In this document: positions 1-7,606 of the stretch, one piece after another
Layout: each line of letters starts with the position of its first letter
How positions within the stretch are numbered: the stretch's first letter is position 1
Assembly: GCA_023419095.1 (NCBI GenBank)
Contig: JAEZYN010000106.1
Span: 1 to 35,251 of the forward strand
Source of the DNA: Bacteroidota bacterium
GTDB taxonomy: Bacteria; Bacteroidota; Bacteroidia; Flavobacteriales; Weeksellaceae
DNA: 35,251 bases
Direction of reading: 5' to 3'
Translations under genes and position numbers: made by a program
Notes under the pieces: generated by a model
The model's database searches: none
The model's input: the letters and a program-made list of their open reading frames with translations, nothing else
What the model was told of the DNA's origin: nothing

Positions 1-267
1 AAAAAGATTTTCCTCGATTTTGCCATCCGTGAAGAATCGAAACTCAGTAGCGGAATATTCGAAAAGTTAGAATCAGCTTTGAAAGCGAATTACGTAACCT
101 TAGAAGGAAAACATCTGCTTTCATTCAACAATTCGGTGTATTACCGCACGCTTAACACGCTGTCCCTGCAACCATTTCCAATTATCAAAAAATATTTCTT
201 TAAAAATCCGGTGAACAGTTTAAGGAAGATAAAGCGTGTTCTTCAAATCCGCCAACTTCAAAAATGA
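1..267 (+). CDS. C-terminal part of a probable surface-glycan gene (5' partial)
   Basis: The reading frame is open from base 1 and ends with TGA at 265-267, so about 88 C-terminal residues are seen and the start lies outside the window. The visible part is basic (tail ...KIKRVLQIRQLQK) and has no domain I can identify with certainty. The basic, aromatic-rich tail resembles the C-terminus of bacterial glycosyltransferases. The stop overlaps the start of the next gene (ATGA at 264-267), so the two are likely translationally coupled. The downstream genes concern polysaccharide synthesis, so a glycosyltransferase is the likeliest identity, but that is inferred from context. Confidence 0.6.
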   Translation, partial: KKIFLDFAIREESKLSSGIFEKLESALKANYVTLEGKHLLSFNNSVYYRTLNTLSLQPFPIIKKYFFKNPVNSLRKIKRVLQIRQLQK

Positions 268-1256
268 TGGAAAGTGCCAAAAAATTTTTGCTCGTGATGC
301 CCGATTATTCGGATTTTCCGGATCTTTTCATTAAGAATTTAAAGAAATCTGGTTTTGAATCGGCGTTGATGACGGACAAAACTTCAGCGTTTGAATATCA
401 GGGTGTGGAACGGCTTGTAAATTTTTTCCGGAAGACTTTTCTGAAAGATAACCGTTATAAAAAAAAACTGGCGGCAATGAAGGCAGAAAGAGAGTTGCTG
501 CAGAGGGCGGAAAAAATCACCGAAATTTTCGATTTTACTTTGGTGATTCGGCCGGACGCTTTCCCGGTTTCGGTAATTAAAGAATTAAAATCTAAAAGCC
601 GGAAATTCATCGCTTATCAATGGGATGGGATTGAAAAATTTCCTGAGGTAAAGAATTATTTTAAGTTCTTCGATTCTTTTTTCTGTTTCGAAAATGTGCC
701 CGGAGTGCCAAACATTAAAAAGACGACGAATTTTTACTTCGATTCTGATGGTTTTCAGGAAACTGATTCAATAGTTCAAAATCCCGAGCCCATTTTCTAT
801 TTTGTAGGTCTCGATTGGGAAAACCGCCGCGAAAAGATCGATAAATTTGTAGAATTCGCACGTCTGAAAGGGTTTAAACTCAATATTTACCTGCAGGAGT
901 TTGATCCGAACCCGCGCAAAAATCCTACTATTAAATATATCAACGAGCGGATAACATTTGCAGAAAATATTGAGAACGTGAGGAAATCGGATGTGCTGCT
1001 CGATTTTATCGACCCAAGACATAATGGGTTGTCAATCAGGTTTTTCGAAGGGATGCACTACCGCAAAAAAATAATTACGGATAATTCGGAAGTTCGAAAG
1101 TATGATTTTTACCGCCCGGAAAATATATTAATTATTGAAAATGAGCGTTTTTCAGATATTTCCGAATTTATAGCCCGGCCATATTGTGATCTGCCCGAAT
1201 CTATTGTGAAAAAATACAGCTTCAGCGAGTGGATTAAAGGGATTTTATATACCTGA
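264..1256 (+). CDS. Glycan-biosynthesis protein, paralogue 1 (CgeB/LPS-biosynthesis-like)
   Basis: A 330-residue soluble protein without signal peptide. It opens with a beta strand (KFLLVMPDYSD) as in GT-B Rossmann folds. Segments shared with the next gene are IRPD (about 95-98), YQWDGIEKFPEVK (118-130), TTNFYFD (154-160) and DFID..HNGLSIRFFE (247-262). The last resembles the C-terminal donor-side motif of CgeB-like or GT1-like transferases, in which a glutamate follows an S-x-R-x-x-E pattern. It starts at the ATG overlapping the upstream stop; a second ATG follows at once. The position between glycosyltransferase-like genes suggests capsule or O-antigen synthesis. The exact reaction is unknown. 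Confidence 0.65.
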   Translation: MMESAKKFLLVMPDYSDFPDLFIKNLKKSGFESALMTDKTSAFEYQGVERLVNFFRKTFLKDNRYKKKLAAMKAERELLQRAEKITEIFDFTLVIRPDAFPVSVIKELKSKSRKFIAYQWDGIEKFPEVKNYFKFFDSFFCFENVPGVPNIKKTTNFYFDSDGFQETDSIVQNPEPIFYFVGLDWENRREKIDKFVEFARLKGFKLNIYLQEFDPNPRKNPTIKYINERITFAENIENVRKSDVLLDFIDPRHNGLSIRFFEGMHYRKKIITDNSEVRKYDFYRPENILIIENERFSDISEFIARPYCDLPESIVKKYSFSEWIKGILYT

Positions 1257-1260
1257 ATTA

Positions 1261-2265
1261 ATGACAAAAAAAAACATAATGTTAATCATGCCACATCACT
1301 TTGAGATTTACAGGGCTTTTCTTGCGAATCTTGAAGCGAGTGGGTATAACGTTACCTTTTACTTTAGCACTGGCCGGCCTTTCAGGTATGAAAGTGTCTT
1401 GCAACGTATGAAAAATTTTGTCCGTAAAACTATCTTTTCGGATAAATCATATAAACAGAAACTCGTTTCAGATTTTGATGATAGACGGTTACAGCGTGTA
1501 CTGCAAAAAGATACTAGCCGCGCGGACTATGCGTTGGTAATTCGGCCGGATTTACTGTCCCAGAAATCTCTCCTAATGCTAAAGTCCCGATGTATAAAAT
1601 TTGTTGGTTATCAGTGGGATGGAATTGACAGATATCCGAAGGTGAAATCTGTGATACATGTTTTTGATAAATTCTTTGTTTTCGATGCTGATGATTATCA
1701 AAAATATCAGTTTGTGTACGGAAATATCTTTGTCACCACCAATTTTTATTTTGACTTTGTAAAGTCAGAGCAAATTTCGGTGGGCCAAAAAACAGTGTTT
1801 TTTATTGGCAGTTTTATTGAAAGTAGAATAGATGACATTATTCATCTTACGAATGTTTTCAGGAATTTAGGTTACATTCTTAATGTCAATTTGCTGTATT
1901 TCGACCCCGAAACGCCGCGAAAATATGTAAATGAGGGAATAAATTTTATAAAGGAGCCTTTAACATACCTGGAGGTGTTAGAAAATATTAAGGAGGCGGA
2001 AATTGTCTTAGATTTTGTTGATTCTGTACATAATGGTCTATCGTTCAGACTCTTTGAAGCTTTATATTTTTCGAAAAAAATAGTCACAAACAACCGGTTG
2101 GTGAAAGCGAATGATTTCTACTCGGAGCAGAATATTTTGGTCTGGGAAAAGACGGTTTCAGCGGAAGAAATCTCGCAATTTCTTTCGTCTGGTTATACCA
2201 AAATTGACGATGACATCATTAAAAGACACTCTTTTTCTCACTGGATAAAAAATATGTTTGAGTAA
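1261..2265 (+). CDS. Glycan-biosynthesis protein, paralogue 2 (CgeB/LPS-biosynthesis-like)
   Basis: A 334-residue protein clearly homologous to its upstream neighbour along its whole length: YQWDGIDRYPKVK (117-129), TTNFYFD (159-165), DFVDSVHNGLSFRLFE (251-266) and a closing FSHWIK that matches FSEWIK. It starts 4 bases after the previous stop, so the pair is cotranscribed. The conservation pattern suggests a tandem duplication followed by divergence, perhaps to use different sugar donors or acceptors in the same polysaccharide. No classical DxD motif is obvious. The function is inferred only from the glycan cluster and the fold-like pattern. Confidence 0.65.
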   Translation: MTKKNIMLIMPHHFEIYRAFLANLEASGYNVTFYFSTGRPFRYESVLQRMKNFVRKTIFSDKSYKQKLVSDFDDRRLQRVLQKDTSRADYALVIRPDLLSQKSLLMLKSRCIKFVGYQWDGIDRYPKVKSVIHVFDKFFVFDADDYQKYQFVYGNIFVTTNFYFDFVKSEQISVGQKTVFFIGSFIESRIDDIIHLTNVFRNLGYILNVNLLYFDPETPRKYVNEGINFIKEPLTYLEVLENIKEAEIVLDFVDSVHNGLSFRLFEALYFSKKIVTNNRLVKANDFYSEQNILVWEKTVSAEEISQFLSSGYTKIDDDIIKRHSFSHWIKNMFE

Positions 2266-2275
2266 TCTACACTTA

Positions 2276-3238
2276 ATGAAGACATCTGTAGCGTTATGCA
2301 CCTATAATGGAGAAAAATTTCTCGTGGAGCAACTCGAGTCTATCTTAGCACAAACCCATGCCGTCGATGAAATCGTGATCTGTGATGACGGTTCAACTGA
2401 CTCCACTATTTCAATTTTGAATTCATATCAGAAGCGTTATCCCAGCTTGTTCAGAATCTACTTTAATAAACAAAAACTGCAAAGTGTAAGAAATTTTGAG
2501 AAGGCGATATCTCTTTGTGGCAATGATATAGTGTTTCTAAGCGATCAGGACGATATCTGGTTGGAAAATAAAGTCGAAAAAATACTGCGGGTTTTTGAAG
2601 AGCGTTGGGATATTTCGGTGGTTTGTACAAACGGGTTTATAATTGACGAAAAAAGTCAGCTTCTTGATAAAATTCCTATTTGGGATTTCCCTAAAATCGT
2701 TACAGAGCAGGGTTATATCTTTGATTATTATAACATACTCAATCTGGTCGGAAATTTCTCTACCGGTGCTACAATGGCTTTTAGGCGTGAATTTATTTCC
2801 TGTGCTTTTCCCTTCCCGATCTATGAAGGAATGCATCATGACAGATGGATAGCTTTAGTGGCCGCTTTAAAAAACAAATTTCTATTTTTTGATAAAAAAA
2901 TCATCGGCTACCGCTTACATTCAGCCCAGCAGGTAGGAAGCGTTTTTCATGAAAATACACCAGAGGAAATTAGCTGGATCAGCAACTATTTCCGTATCGA
3001 TAAGCAGCATAAATCTTTTAAAGAATATAAGAAATTGTTACGCCGTTTTGCAGTGGCGTATAGCCTAAATAATAAATTGCTTAATGAACATCCACAGCAG
3101 CAAAAATTTTTCGTGGAAAATATCAATGAATTGAGACGTAGATTTATCGCGTTACAAGCAGAAATGGATGAAAAATTTCCGCTTTCCGCTTTTTTTCTTA
3201 AAATCAGTGATTACCTTCTTGGCAAAAGAAAACTTTAG
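2276..3238 (+). CDS. Family 2 glycosyltransferase
   Basis: A 320-residue GT-A-fold glycosyltransferase of the rhamnosyltransferase-like type. It shows the N-terminal nucleotide-binding pattern SVALCTYNGEKFL (4-16), CDDGSTD (36-42), the metal-binding region SDQDDIW (89-95) and a probable acceptor-side HHDRW (187-191). These enzymes transfer a sugar from a nucleotide donor at the cytoplasmic face of the inner membrane. An upstream in-frame TTG at 2258 would overlap the preceding gene, but the ATG at 2276, 10 bases after that gene's stop, gives the expected family N-terminus. The gene ends tail to tail with the cupin gene, sharing bases 3235-3238. Confidence 0.88.
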   Translation: MKTSVALCTYNGEKFLVEQLESILAQTHAVDEIVICDDGSTDSTISILNSYQKRYPSLFRIYFNKQKLQSVRNFEKAISLCGNDIVFLSDQDDIWLENKVEKILRVFEERWDISVVCTNGFIIDEKSQLLDKIPIWDFPKIVTEQGYIFDYYNILNLVGNFSTGATMAFRREFISCAFPFPIYEGMHHDRWIALVAALKNKFLFFDKKIIGYRLHSAQQVGSVFHENTPEEISWISNYFRIDKQHKSFKEYKKLLRRFAVAYSLNNKLLNEHPQQQKFFVENINELRRRFIALQAEMDEKFPLSAFFLKISDYLLGKRKL

Positions 3239-3588
3239 CGCTGCTGGTTTCTCTTATAATCATCCTCAAGTCTCACGATATCATCCTCGCCAAAATACGG
3301 TCCGGTCCGTACTTCCACGAAAATCAAGAGTTCAGTAGTGGTATTCTTTATCCGGTGGCGTGCGCCCTGCGGTTTCGAGATGCTATCGCCATAGGTAAGG
3401 GGATGCTCTTTGTCGTCGAGTGTGACCAAAGCTTCTCCCTGAACTATCGTCCAGTATTCCTGGCGGTGGTGGTGATACTGGTAAGATAATTCATGTCCAG
3501 GCTCTACTTCAATCCGTTTTAGTTTGTAGTGTGGCTCATCAGCCAAAACATAATATTTTCCCCACGGTCTGTCACCTACTTCAAGCAT
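3235..3588 (-). CDS. Cupin protein resembling the mannose-6-phosphate isomerase (type II) domain
   Basis: A 117-residue single-domain cupin. RPWGKYYVL near the N-terminus, the metal-binding cluster YQYHHHRQEYW (about 36-46), the glycine-rich turn and KPQGARHRIKN follow the C-terminal isomerase domain of bifunctional ManC/AlgA enzymes, here standing alone without the guanylyltransferase domain. The family interconverts mannose-6-phosphate and fructose-6-phosphate, which would feed GDP-sugars to the adjacent polysaccharide genes. Activity of the isolated domain is not certain. It has its own promoter (3607-3638), divergent from gltX. Confidence 0.8.
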   Translation of the reverse strand: MLEVGDRPWGKYYVLADEPHYKLKRIEVEPGHELSYQYHHHRQEYWTIVQGEALVTLDDKEHPLTYGDSISKPQGARHRIKNTTTELLIFVEVRTGPYFGEDDIVRLEDDYKRNQQR

Positions 3589-3606
3589 TTTTCACTAATT
3601 TAAATG

Positions 3607-3638
3607 CAAAACTAAATAAAATATCCCAACATTTTCAA
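3607..3638 (-). promoter_or_regulatory. Bacteroidetes-type promoter of the cupin gene
   Basis: On the minus strand a TTG (3638-3636) is followed after 21 bases by TAGTTTTG (3614-3607), matching the Bacteroidetes consensus TTG-N17-23-TAnnTTTG. It lies 19 bases upstream of the cupin start. Confidence 0.6.
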
Positions 3639-3654
3639 CCACTCAATTTTTACC

Positions 3655-3662
3655 TAAATTTG
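3655..3662 (+). promoter_or_regulatory. -7 box of gltX
   Basis: TAAATTTG fits TAnnTTTG and lies 18 bases before the gltX ATG. No TTG stands at the expected upstream distance, so the -33 element is weak. The box also falls inside the upstream in-frame extension of gltX, which supports the later start. Confidence 0.5.
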
Positions 3663-3680
3663 CACCTTAAATTTTCAGGT

Positions 3681-5195
3681 ATGAACAAAGTAAGAGTGCG
3701 TTTTGCACCCAGCCCTACCGGGCCTCTGCATCTTGGTGGCGTGAGAACTGCCCTTTATGATTATCTTTTTGCTAAAAACCAGGGCGGCGAGTTCGTTTTG
3801 CGGATAGAAGATACAGATACGGCCAGATATGTGGAAGGTGCCGAAGATTACATCATGGAAGCGCTGGCATGGTGCGGAATTGTTCCTGATGAAAGCCCAA
3901 AACACGGCGGTCCCTATGCGCCGTACAGACAGTCTGAGCGCCGCGAGATTTACGATAGATATTTAGAACAAATCCTTAAAACAGATTACGCGTATCTGGC
4001 TTTTGATACGCCTGAAGAACTCGATGAGATCCGTAAAGAATATGAAGCAAAAGGTGATGTTTTCGCTTATAATTTCATCACGCGGAACCGGCTTAAAAAT
4101 TCAATTACACTTTCCGAAGAGGAAGTGAAGCAACTTTTGGAGCAAAAAGTACCTTATGTTGTACGCTTTAAGATGCCTGAAAACAGAGTTTTGAATCTTG
4201 AAGACATCATCCGCGGCAGATTCTCCGTCAACACCGATACCCTTGATGATAAAGTTTTGGTAAAGCAGGACGGAATGCCAACCTACCATTTTGCCAACAT
4301 CATCGATGATCACGAAATGAAGATTTCTCATGTGATCCGCGGTGAAGAATGGTTGCCATCGCTTGGGCTGCACTATTTGCTTTACGAAGCGATGGGCTGG
4401 GAGCGACCTCAGTTTGCGCATTTGTCTTTAATTTTAAAACCTGAAGGCAAAGGAAAACTCAGCAAGCGTGATGGTGATAAATTCGGTTTCCCGGTTTTCC
4501 CTTTAAATTTTAAAGATCCTGAAACCGGCAACGTTTCGAAAGGCTACCGCGAAGAAGGTTATCTTGCCGAAGCGTTTATCAATATGGTTGCGCTGCTCGG
4601 CTGGACGCCCGCGAATGACCGGGAAATCCTGTCTCTCGCGGAAATGTCTGCGGAATTTGACCTGAATAAAGTTCACAAAGCAGGTGCGCGTTTCAATAAG
4701 GAAAAAGCAGAATGGTTTAACCATGAATATTTAAAACAAAAATCAGCTGAGGAAATCCTGCCTTTATTAAAGGAGGTTGAAGGTACTGATTTCAGCAACT
4801 TCAGTGATGAAAAACTGCTCAATGTAATTTCGCTGATGAAAGACCGCGCTGTCTTTGTGAAAGACATCTACCGCGCTGGACTTTTCTTCTTCGAGGCTCC
4901 TGCAAAGTATGACGAAAAAGCAGTAAAGAAAGCCTGGAATCCTGATGCTGCAGCAGTGATGAACGACTTTGCTGAAACTCTGGAAAATGTTGAAGTTTTT
5001 GAAGCGGTTGCTTTAAAGGAAAGCATTCATCAGTTTGCAGAAAGCAAAGGTTTGGGAATGGGCAAGGTGATGATGCCTTTGCGTCTGGCGCTGGTGGGCG
5101 AACTGAAAGGCCCCGATGTACCGGAGATTCTGGAGGTTTTAGGCCTTGATGAAAGCGTGTCACGAATTCGAAATGCAGTGAATAATATCGCCTGA
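3681..5195 (+). CDS. gltX: Glutamyl-tRNA synthetase
   Basis: A 504-residue class I aminoacyl-tRNA synthetase that charges tRNA-Glu in the cytoplasm. The HIGH-type signature appears as FAPSPTGPLHLGG (8-20) and the KMSKS-type loop as KLSKRDG (259-265). The catalytic domain is followed by the helical anticodon-binding half. The open frame extends 150 bases upstream, but that stretch carries the -7 box and does not resemble the family, so the ATG at 3681 is chosen. It is divergent from the cupin gene and followed by accA on the same strand after 48 bases with its own promoter box. Confidence 0.97.
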   Translation: MNKVRVRFAPSPTGPLHLGGVRTALYDYLFAKNQGGEFVLRIEDTDTARYVEGAEDYIMEALAWCGIVPDESPKHGGPYAPYRQSERREIYDRYLEQILKTDYAYLAFDTPEELDEIRKEYEAKGDVFAYNFITRNRLKNSITLSEEEVKQLLEQKVPYVVRFKMPENRVLNLEDIIRGRFSVNTDTLDDKVLVKQDGMPTYHFANIIDDHEMKISHVIRGEEWLPSLGLHYLLYEAMGWERPQFAHLSLILKPEGKGKLSKRDGDKFGFPVFPLNFKDPETGNVSKGYREEGYLAEAFINMVALLGWTPANDREILSLAEMSAEFDLNKVHKAGARFNKEKAEWFNHEYLKQKSAEEILPLLKEVEGTDFSNFSDEKLLNVISLMKDRAVFVKDIYRAGLFFFEAPAKYDEKAVKKAWNPDAAAVMNDFAETLENVEVFEAVALKESIHQFAESKGLGMGKVMMPLRLALVGELKGPDVPEILEVLGLDESVSRIRNAVNNIA

Positions 5196-5211
5196 TTTCT
5201 ATAAATTTCCC

Positions 5212-5219
5212 TAAATTTG
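5212..5219 (+). promoter_or_regulatory. -7 box of accA
   Basis: TAAATTTG fits the TAnnTTTG consensus and lies 24 bases before the accA ATG, in the short gap after gltX. No clear -33 TTG is visible. Confidence 0.5.
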
Positions 5220-5243
5220 AAAGATTAATTCTTAACCGAAGCA

Positions 5244-6200
5244 ATGGAATACCTAAATTTTGAACTTCCCATTAAAGACCTGATGGACCAGTACCAAACC
5301 TGTTCTTTGGTGGGTGAAGAAAGTGGCGTAGATGTAAAACTTGCGTGCTCGCAAATTGAAGATAAAATTACAGAGAAAAAGAAAGAAATATACGGAAACC
5401 TCACGCCGTGGCAGCGTGTTCAGCTTTCGCGTCATCCGGACCGTCCTTATACGCTCGATTTCATTAAAGGAATCGTAGATAAGGACAGTTTTCTGGAGCT
5501 TCACGGTGACCGTAATTTTGCAGATGATCCTGCTATGGTGGGCGGTTTGGCCACTATCGACGGTCAGCGCGTGATGATCATCGGTACGCAGAAAGGCCGT
5601 ACGACCAAAGAGCGTCAGCACCGCCGTTTCGGCATGAGTAATCCTGAAGGATACAGAAAAGCCCTGCGACTGATGAAACTGGCCGAAAAATTTAGAATTC
5701 CAGTAATATCATTGGTAGATACACCAGGCGCTTACCCGGGTCTGGAAGCAGAGGAACGCGGTCAGGGAGAGGCTATAGCAAGAAATATTTTTGAAATGAC
5801 GATGCTTAAAACTCCGATTTTCGTGTACGTTATTGGCGAAGGTGCCAGTGGTGGTGCATTGGGAATTGGTGTTGGAAATAAGGTTTATATGTTAGAAAAC
5901 ACGTGGTACACCGTTATCGCGCCTGAAAGTTGTTCGTCGATCCTATGGCGAAACTGGGATCATAAGGAAGATGCAGCTAACGCACTGAAACTGACTCCGC
6001 AAGATGCTTTGCGCGAAAAATTCATTGACGGGATCATTCCCGAGCCGCTTGGTGGAGCTCACTACGAACCTCAGGTGGCGTTTGATAACCTGAAAACTTC
6101 AATCCTTCAGAACATCAAAGCATTTTCTGCATTCAGCGGGAGAGAGCTCGAAACTCAGCGCCAGGACAAATTCATCGCGATGGGTCAGTTTAAAGGCTAA
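5244..6200 (+). CDS. accA: Acetyl-CoA carboxylase carboxyltransferase subunit alpha
   Basis: A 318-residue protein of typical length for AccA, the alpha subunit of the carboxyltransferase that with AccD moves CO2 from carboxybiotin to acetyl-CoA, the first step of fatty-acid synthesis. Family hallmarks are the coiled N-terminus with LTPWQRVQLSRHPDRP (about 53-68), ELHGDRNFADDPA, the TKERQHRRFGM loop, VDTPGAYPG, and the oxyanion-type glycine run GEGASGGALGIG. A strong hairpin terminator follows at once. The partner accD is not in the window. Confidence 0.97.
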   Translation: MEYLNFELPIKDLMDQYQTCSLVGEESGVDVKLACSQIEDKITEKKKEIYGNLTPWQRVQLSRHPDRPYTLDFIKGIVDKDSFLELHGDRNFADDPAMVGGLATIDGQRVMIIGTQKGRTTKERQHRRFGMSNPEGYRKALRLMKLAEKFRIPVISLVDTPGAYPGLEAEERGQGEAIARNIFEMTMLKTPIFVYVIGEGASGGALGIGVGNKVYMLENTWYTVIAPESCSSILWRNWDHKEDAANALKLTPQDALREKFIDGIIPEPLGGAHYEPQVAFDNLKTSILQNIKAFSAFSGRELETQRQDKFIAMGQFKG

Positions 6201-6214
6201 AAATAATAAAAAAG

Positions 6215-6252
6215 AAAAAAAATCCTGCAAAGTATATTTTGCAGGATTTTTT
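6215..6252. terminator. Bidirectional intrinsic terminator between accA and the ftsE-like gene
   Basis: A perfect 11-bp stem (AATCCTGCAAA at 6221-6231 with 6238-6248) around a 6-base loop is flanked by an A-run on the left and a T-run on the right, so it works for both converging genes. Confidence 0.9.
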
Positions 6253-6271
6253 GTGTTTAGATATTTGAGCT

Positions 6272-6982
6272 CTATTCGAAAAGTTCGGCTGTATTAAGAA
6301 CGGTAACTTTTCCGTCTTCGCAGCGTATGGCTTCACCCGGGAAATTCTGGATCATATGATAATCATGTGTGGCCATTACCACCGCAGAATTGTTTTCAAA
6401 GGCAACCTGCTTCAGCAGAGTCATGATTTCGTTTGATGTTTCGGGATCCAGGTTTCCGGTCGGTTCATCGGCAAGGATGAGTTCAGGATGGTTCAGCAGT
6501 GCACGTGCAATCGCGATACGCTGCTGTTCACCACCCGAAAGCTCGTGCGGCATTTTGTGCTTTTTAGATTTCATGCCAACGCTTGCCAAAACTTCGTTGA
6601 TGCGGTCATCAATTTTGGTTTTGTCGTTCCAGCCTGTAGCTTCAAGTACAAAACGCAGGTTTTTTTCTACCGATCTGTCGGTTAGTAACTGAAAATCCTG
6701 GAAAACGATTCCGAGTTTTCGGCGCAAATTGGGGACATCAGACGCGCGCAGATTTTCGAGATTGAAGCCTGCCACAGTTCCCTGGCCACCCGAAAGCGGA
6801 ATGTGTCCGTAAAGTGTCTTGAGTAATGAACTTTTCCCTGAGCCGGTTTTCCCGATGAGGTAGCAGAACCGTCCGCGCTTTATATTAAGATTTACCGCAT
6901 TCAGCACGGTGAAGTTTTTCTGCGCGATCTTGGCGCTATTGAGTTGAATTACATCTTGACCTTCGTGAGAGGAGTGTGGCAT
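6272..6982 (-). CDS. ftsE: FtsE-like cell-division ABC transporter ATP-binding protein
   Basis: A 236-residue ABC ATPase with Walker A GKTGSGKSS (44-52), Q-loop FQDFQ (about 94-98), signature LSGGEQQR (148-155), Walker B LILADEP (168-174) and H-loop His206. The IVFQDFQLL region and overall length fit FtsE, which with FtsX regulates peptidoglycan hydrolases at the septum. LolD/MacB-type ATPases are close relatives, so the assignment is by resemblance. No ftsX gene lies next to it. A candidate -7 box TATTTTTG lies at 7057-7050 on the minus strand, 68 bases upstream. Confidence 0.85.
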   Translation of the reverse strand: MPHSSHEGQDVIQLNSAKIAQKNFTVLNAVNLNIKRGRFCYLIGKTGSGKSSLLKTLYGHIPLSGGQGTVAGFNLENLRASDVPNLRRKLGIVFQDFQLLTDRSVEKNLRFVLEATGWNDKTKIDDRINEVLASVGMKSKKHKMPHELSGGEQQRIAIARALLNHPELILADEPTGNLDPETSNEIMTLLKQVAFENNSAVVMATHDYHMIQNFPGEAIRCEDGKVTVLNTAELFE

Positions 6983-7101
6983 AATGCTTCTTTATTATTT
7001 AAGTAAAAACCCGTAGAACCGGGCATTGTAATGATGAATGAATTACATTCAAAAATAAATAAAACTTTCCTGAAGAAAGCCTTTTTGGCAAAATTTAACA
7101 A

Positions 7102-7134
7102 CAAAAAATGCCTGAAAAGTTACTTTTCAAGCAT
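7102..7134 (-). terminator. Terminator of rpmH
   Basis: Read on the minus strand, a 12-bp stem with one G-T wobble (7134-7123 with 7119-7108) and a TAA loop is followed by a run of T. It lies 25 bases beyond the rpmH stop. Confidence 0.8.
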
Positions 7135-7158
7135 GTTTTTATATGATAATTCCTGAGG

Positions 7159-7317
7159 TTATCTCTTAGCGCGAACTGCACTAATGCTTAAACTCTTTCT
7201 GCCTTTTGCTCTTCTCGCTGCCAGAACTCTTCTTCCGTTAGGCGTCGACATTCTCTCTCTGAAACCGTGTTTGTTTCTTCTTTTTCTTTCGGATGGTTGG
7301 AAGGTTCTTTTGCTCAT
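7159..7317 (-). CDS. rpmH: 50S ribosomal protein L34
   Basis: A 52-residue, very basic protein that I translated directly from the minus strand. It begins MSKRTFQPSERKRRNKHGF, continues with RERMSTPNGRRVLAARRAKGRK, the L34 hallmark, and ends in AVRAKR before TAA. L34 binds 23S rRNA in the large subunit. The C-terminal extension SLSISAVRAKR is slightly longer than the 44-46 residues of many bacteria. The gene stands alone, with its own consensus promoter (7362-7392) and terminator, and is not next to rnpA or dnaA as in many other phyla. Confidence 0.96.
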   Translation of the reverse strand: MSKRTFQPSERKRRNKHGFRERMSTPNGRRVLAARRAKGRKSLSISAVRAKR

Positions 7318-7361
7318 TGCTAATATTTTTAAGTATAAACGCTGTCTTATTTTTCAGACTG

Positions 7362-7392
7362 CAAAGATAATGAAGTTTTTATTTTCTGCAAA
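7362..7392 (-). promoter_or_regulatory. Promoter of rpmH
   Basis: On the minus strand TTTG (7392-7389), 19 bases, then TATCTTTG (7369-7362) is an ideal match to the Bacteroidetes primary-sigma promoter. The start codon is 44 bases downstream. The layout is identical to the tRNA-Met promoter at 17556-17586. Confidence 0.85.
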
Positions 7393-7575
7393 TATTAATC
7401 AATAATTTTTAAACCATTATCAATTTTAATCTTGCTGCAAGGGATTCCACTTTGTTGTGGCGAAAAAATTTTAGAGTTTAAAAACAAAATTCAAGTATCT
7501 CGTGTGCAAATTAAAATTCAATTTTAAATTTTATTGTGAAAGAATTTACCTGCCGAAGCTTGCGTTTTAAAAACT

Positions 7576-7583
7576 TATCTTTG
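7576..7583 (+). promoter_or_regulatory. -7 box of the DHH phosphoesterase gene
   Basis: TATCTTTG matches TAnnTTTG and lies 23 bases before the ATG at 7607. No TTG is present at the usual -33 distance. Confidence 0.55.
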
Positions 7584-7606
7584 AAGCCTTAAAAAAAACT
7601 AAGTAC

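Noticed and set aside
3531..3680. N-terminal extension of gltX
   Set aside because: It overlaps the divergent cupin gene and the gltX -7 box, and the family starts at the later ATG.
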